Position numbers and translations under genes: made by a program. Below, piece after piece: positions 14,061 to 15,953 of a stretch of DNA of 15,953 nucleotides. The first letter of the stretch is position 1; each line of letters begins with the position of its first letter. Below the pieces are notes generated by a model. The model saw only the letters and a list, made by a program, of their open reading frames with translations, was not told the origin of the DNA and searched no databases. Location of the stretch: positions 1 through 15,953 of the forward strand of contig CAYRIF010000054.1 of the NCBI GenBank assembly GCA_964424205.1, written 5' to 3'. The stretch comes from CAYRIF01 sp964424205 (GTDB taxonomy: Bacteria; Bacteroidota; Bacteroidia; Cytophagales; Cyclobacteriaceae).

Positions 14061-14594
14061 ATGAAACAAAAATTAATAATGCTTTCTGATTTGTGGGGCA
14101 AGCAAAAGTCTGCTTGGGTAAACAGCTACATGGAGTTGCTTAGTCCAACTTTTGAAATTATCTATTATGATTCTTGCACCTTGGGTGAAATAAATTTAAT
14201 CAATTACTCAGAAAACGCGATCCACCAACAGTTTATAAATGGAGGAATAGATACTGCTGTCACAAATCTCCTCGAAAAAGAAAAAAGGGAAATTACCATT
14301 CTTGCTTTTAGTATAGGAGGAACTATCGCGTGGAAGGCAGGTTTAAAAGGATTAAAGATTTCTAACTTTTTTGCCGTTTCCTCCACCCGTCTTAGGTATG
14401 AAACAGCAAAACCAAATTGCCCTATTTATTTGTGTTTTGGTGATTTGGATAATTATCGTCCTGCCGCTGGTTGGTTCAAAGGGTTAGCTGTTGCTAATTT
14501 TTATACACTAAATAATGAGACTCATCATTTGTATAAAAACGAAATTTGTATAAAGCTAATTTGTGATAAATTAATAAAAACCATCATTGCATAA
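14061..14594 (+). CDS. small alpha/beta-hydrolase fold protein
   Basis: I use the ATG at 14061; an in-frame TTG four codons upstream would leave almost no leader after the -7 element. The 177-residue protein has the alpha/beta-hydrolase pattern. The nucleophile elbow is ILAFSIGGTIAW (80-91) with Ser84, in which Ala replaces the usual first Gly of GxSxG. CFGDLDNYRP (125-134) supplies the acid (Asp128 or Asp130) and NETHHLY (152-158) the His (155 or 156). The cap region is very short, so the substrate is probably small. The reaction cannot be predicted. It is the first gene of the rightward operon, and the LysR gene starts 7 nt after its stop. Confidence 0.75.
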   Translation: MKQKLIMLSDLWGKQKSAWVNSYMELLSPTFEIIYYDSCTLGEINLINYSENAIHQQFINGGIDTAVTNLLEKEKREITILAFSIGGTIAWKAGLKGLKISNFFAVSSTRLRYETAKPNCPIYLCFGDLDNYRPAAGWFKGLAVANFYTLNNETHHLYKNEICIKLICDKLIKTIIA

Positions 14595-14601
14595 GTGCCG
14601 T

Positions 14602-15489
14602 ATGGAAATAAAACATTTCAGATTAATCAAAACAATTGTGGAAGAAGGAGGAATCACCAAAGCCTCTTCCAAATTATTTTTATCGCAATCTGCTTTGAGC
14701 CATCAGCTCAAAGAAGCGGAAATTCAACTTGGAACAAAAATTTTCCTGCGTATAAATAAAAAACTTGTGCTCACCGAGGTTGGGGAGAAAATATATAAAG
14801 GTGCGGGTGTAATTCTTGGAGAGCTTGGAAAAATAGAAAATGAGATTAAAGATGTTTTTTCTGGTAAAACAGGAACGATTACAATCGGTACGGAATGCTA
14901 TACCAGCTATTATTGGCTTCCTGCAGTTATAAAAAAATTTAACGCTGCGTTTCCACGTATTACCGTAGCAATTAATTTTGAAGCAACGCACTATCCATTA
15001 GAAAAACTGCTTTCCAATGAAATTGACCTTGCCATCACGAGCGATCCAAAAGATATTGCACTTTTAGAGCATGTGGAATTGTTTGAAGATGAGATGGTTG
15101 CCTTGGTTTCTGCATTTCACCCTTGGGCAGAGAAAAAGTTTATTCTTGCTGAAGATTTTAAGGCGGTAAATTTAATCATTCATTCCGAACCATTAGAATC
15201 GGTGACCGTTTACAAAGCGCTATTAAAACCCAAACAAATTGCCCCAAAAAAAATAACCGTTGTGCCCTTGACCGAGGCATCAGTAGAAATGGTGAAAGCG
15301 GAAATGGGTGTAATGGTTATTGCCAGGTGGGCTCTAAAACCATATTTTGGTGATAAAGAAATTAAAACTGTCAGTATTGAGCCCAATGGTCTCTTTCGGA
15401 ATCAATACATTGCGCGCCTAAAAGAAAAAAACTATCCTGATTACTACGATTATTTTATTAAGTTTTTACGCGAAGAAATTATTATTTAG
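14602..15489 (+). CDS. LysR-family transcriptional regulator, MetR-like
   Basis: The start is the ATG at 14602, 7 nt after the hydrolase stop. An in-frame TTG at 14587 lies inside the hydrolase gene and would add residues before the conserved start MEIKHFRLIK. The 295-residue protein has the LysR winged helix-turn-helix (ITKASSKLFLSQSALSHQLK, 18-37), the linker LTEVGEKIY (57-65), and an effector domain from about residue 90. The segments IGTECYTSYYWLPAVIKKF (95-113) and NEIDLAITSD resemble the homocysteine-sensing regulator MetR more than other LysR types. The effector is still a guess, and no methionine gene is in the window. Being internal to the operon, it probably controls its own promoter together with hydrolase and acetyltransferase. 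Confidence 0.9.
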   Translation: MEIKHFRLIKTIVEEGGITKASSKLFLSQSALSHQLKEAEIQLGTKIFLRINKKLVLTEVGEKIYKGAGVILGELGKIENEIKDVFSGKTGTITIGTECYTSYYWLPAVIKKFNAAFPRITVAINFEATHYPLEKLLSNEIDLAITSDPKDIALLEHVELFEDEMVALVSAFHPWAEKKFILAEDFKAVNLIIHSEPLESVTVYKALLKPKQIAPKKITVVPLTEASVEMVKAEMGVMVIARWALKPYFGDKEIKTVSIEPNGLFRNQYIARLKEKNYPDYYDYFIKFLREEIII

Positions 15490-15491
15490 AT

Positions 15492-15950
15492 ATGAAAAAT
15501 TCCGTTATTATCAGAAGTGCCAAACAAAAAGATATGGACATGGTTATTCTTCTTTCCCAAGCACATGCCAACCATGAAAAGACCGATTACTCATTAGAGG
15601 GGAAGAAAGAAAAACTATCATCATTATTATTTGGTTCAAAAAAAACGTTGTGGTGTTTTCTAGCAGAAGTTGATAATGAAATTGTTGGTTATGCCACATG
15701 TAATAAAGAACCATCTACCTGGACAGGCGAGTATTTTATGCATATGGATTGTTTGTATTTAACAGAAACCTTTAGGGGAAAAGGTGTTGGTAAATTATTA
15801 ATAGAAGAAATCGAAATATTAGCTAAGAAAGAAGGGTGTATGGAGGTTCAATGGCAAACGCCCATGTTTAATAAGTCCGCCATTCGGTTTTACAACAAAT
15901 TAGGTGCCTCATCAAAAGAAAAGTTGCGCTTTTACTATAACAACATCTAA
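15492..15950 (+). CDS. GNAT-family N-acetyltransferase
   Basis: A complete 152-residue GNAT protein, starting 2 nt after the LysR stop and ending 3 nt from the window edge. Motif A is LYLTETFRGKGVGKLLIEEI (88-107), with the acetyl-CoA pyrophosphate loop RGKGVG (95-100). Motif B is NKSAIRFYNKLGA (127-139). The N-terminal half (IIRSAKQKDMDMVILL) has the usual first strand and helix. It transfers an acyl group, normally from acetyl-CoA, to an amine on a small molecule or protein; the acceptor is unknown. Its sequence resembles the diamine/amino-acid acetyltransferase-like branch only in general features. Tight spacing ties it to the hydrolase and LysR genes, so it is a likely member of the same regulon. 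Confidence 0.9.
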   Translation: MKNSVIIRSAKQKDMDMVILLSQAHANHEKTDYSLEGKKEKLSSLLFGSKKTLWCFLAEVDNEIVGYATCNKEPSTWTGEYFMHMDCLYLTETFRGKGVGKLLIEEIEILAKKEGCMEVQWQTPMFNKSAIRFYNKLGASSKEKLRFYYNNI

Positions 15951-15953
15951 TTA

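Noticed and set aside
14680..14991. 103-codon open frame on the minus strand
   Set aside because: It is antisense to the DNA-binding half of the LysR gene. Its composition is rich in Phe, Asn and Lys with no domain, as expected of a shadow frame.
1..15953. CRISPR array, tRNA, insertion sequence or prophage
   Set aside because: I looked for regularly spaced repeats, cloverleaf-like GC-rich segments and transposase or integrase motifs and saw none.

Overview
The window reads as an AT-rich, gene-dense chromosomal segment of a Bacteroidota bacterium, probably Flavobacteriia-like. The support is the gene content: a SusC/TonB-type outer-membrane barrel with a carboxypeptidase-like N-terminal domain, DUF1080 and DUF2911 proteins, a YpdA-type bacillithiol reductase, and lipoproteins with late Cys lipoboxes. 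TAnnTTTG-like -7 promoter elements and A-rich leaders in place of clear Shine-Dalgarno sites agree with this. I see no rRNA, tRNA, CRISPR array, insertion sequence or phage gene, and no gene-free stretch over 300 bases.

Layout. (1) Bases 1-4032, minus strand: a tight sugar-catabolism operon. Its order in transcription is a lipoprotein TIM-barrel sugar isomerase/epimerase-like protein, an NHS-type MFS permease, a Gfo/Idh/MocA oxidoreductase, a possible 21-codon small ORF, and a DUF1080 lipoprotein that runs off the left edge. DUF1080 with Gfo/Idh and a TIM-barrel partner suggests breakdown of glycosides through 3-keto intermediates. (2) Bases 4116-6551, minus: a TonB-dependent outer-membrane receptor with a perfect 8-bp inverted repeat just before its start codon. 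(3) Bases 6681-8956, minus: a DinB/YfiT-like protein, a membrane-anchored ATP-grasp ligase and a LysE-type exporter, probably one operon. (4) Bases 9119-11720, minus: an orphan membrane histidine kinase, recX and an exported YHS-domain protein, closely coupled. The YHS gene appears to carry a 1-base frameshift near its 3' end. (5) Bases 11851-12846, minus: ypdA, divergent from a DUF2911 protein (12971-13531, plus). The DUF2911 gene meets a rhodanese gene (13536-13931, minus) tail to tail. (6) Bases 14061-15950, plus: an alpha/beta hydrolase, a MetR-like LysR regulator and a GNAT acetyltransferase in a compact operon behind a good -7 element.

Functionally the left third looks like capture and catabolism of a carbohydrate. 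The right two thirds mix small-molecule handling (ligase, exporter, hydrolase, acetyltransferase) with thiol/redox genes (ypdA, rhodanese, possibly the DinB/YfiT protein), signalling and RecA modulation. No defence system or clearly new machine is visible. The points most worth checking are the YHS frameshift, the split localisation of the 3-keto-sugar enzymes, the operator-like repeats, and the DinB/ATP-grasp/LysE operon of unknown product.
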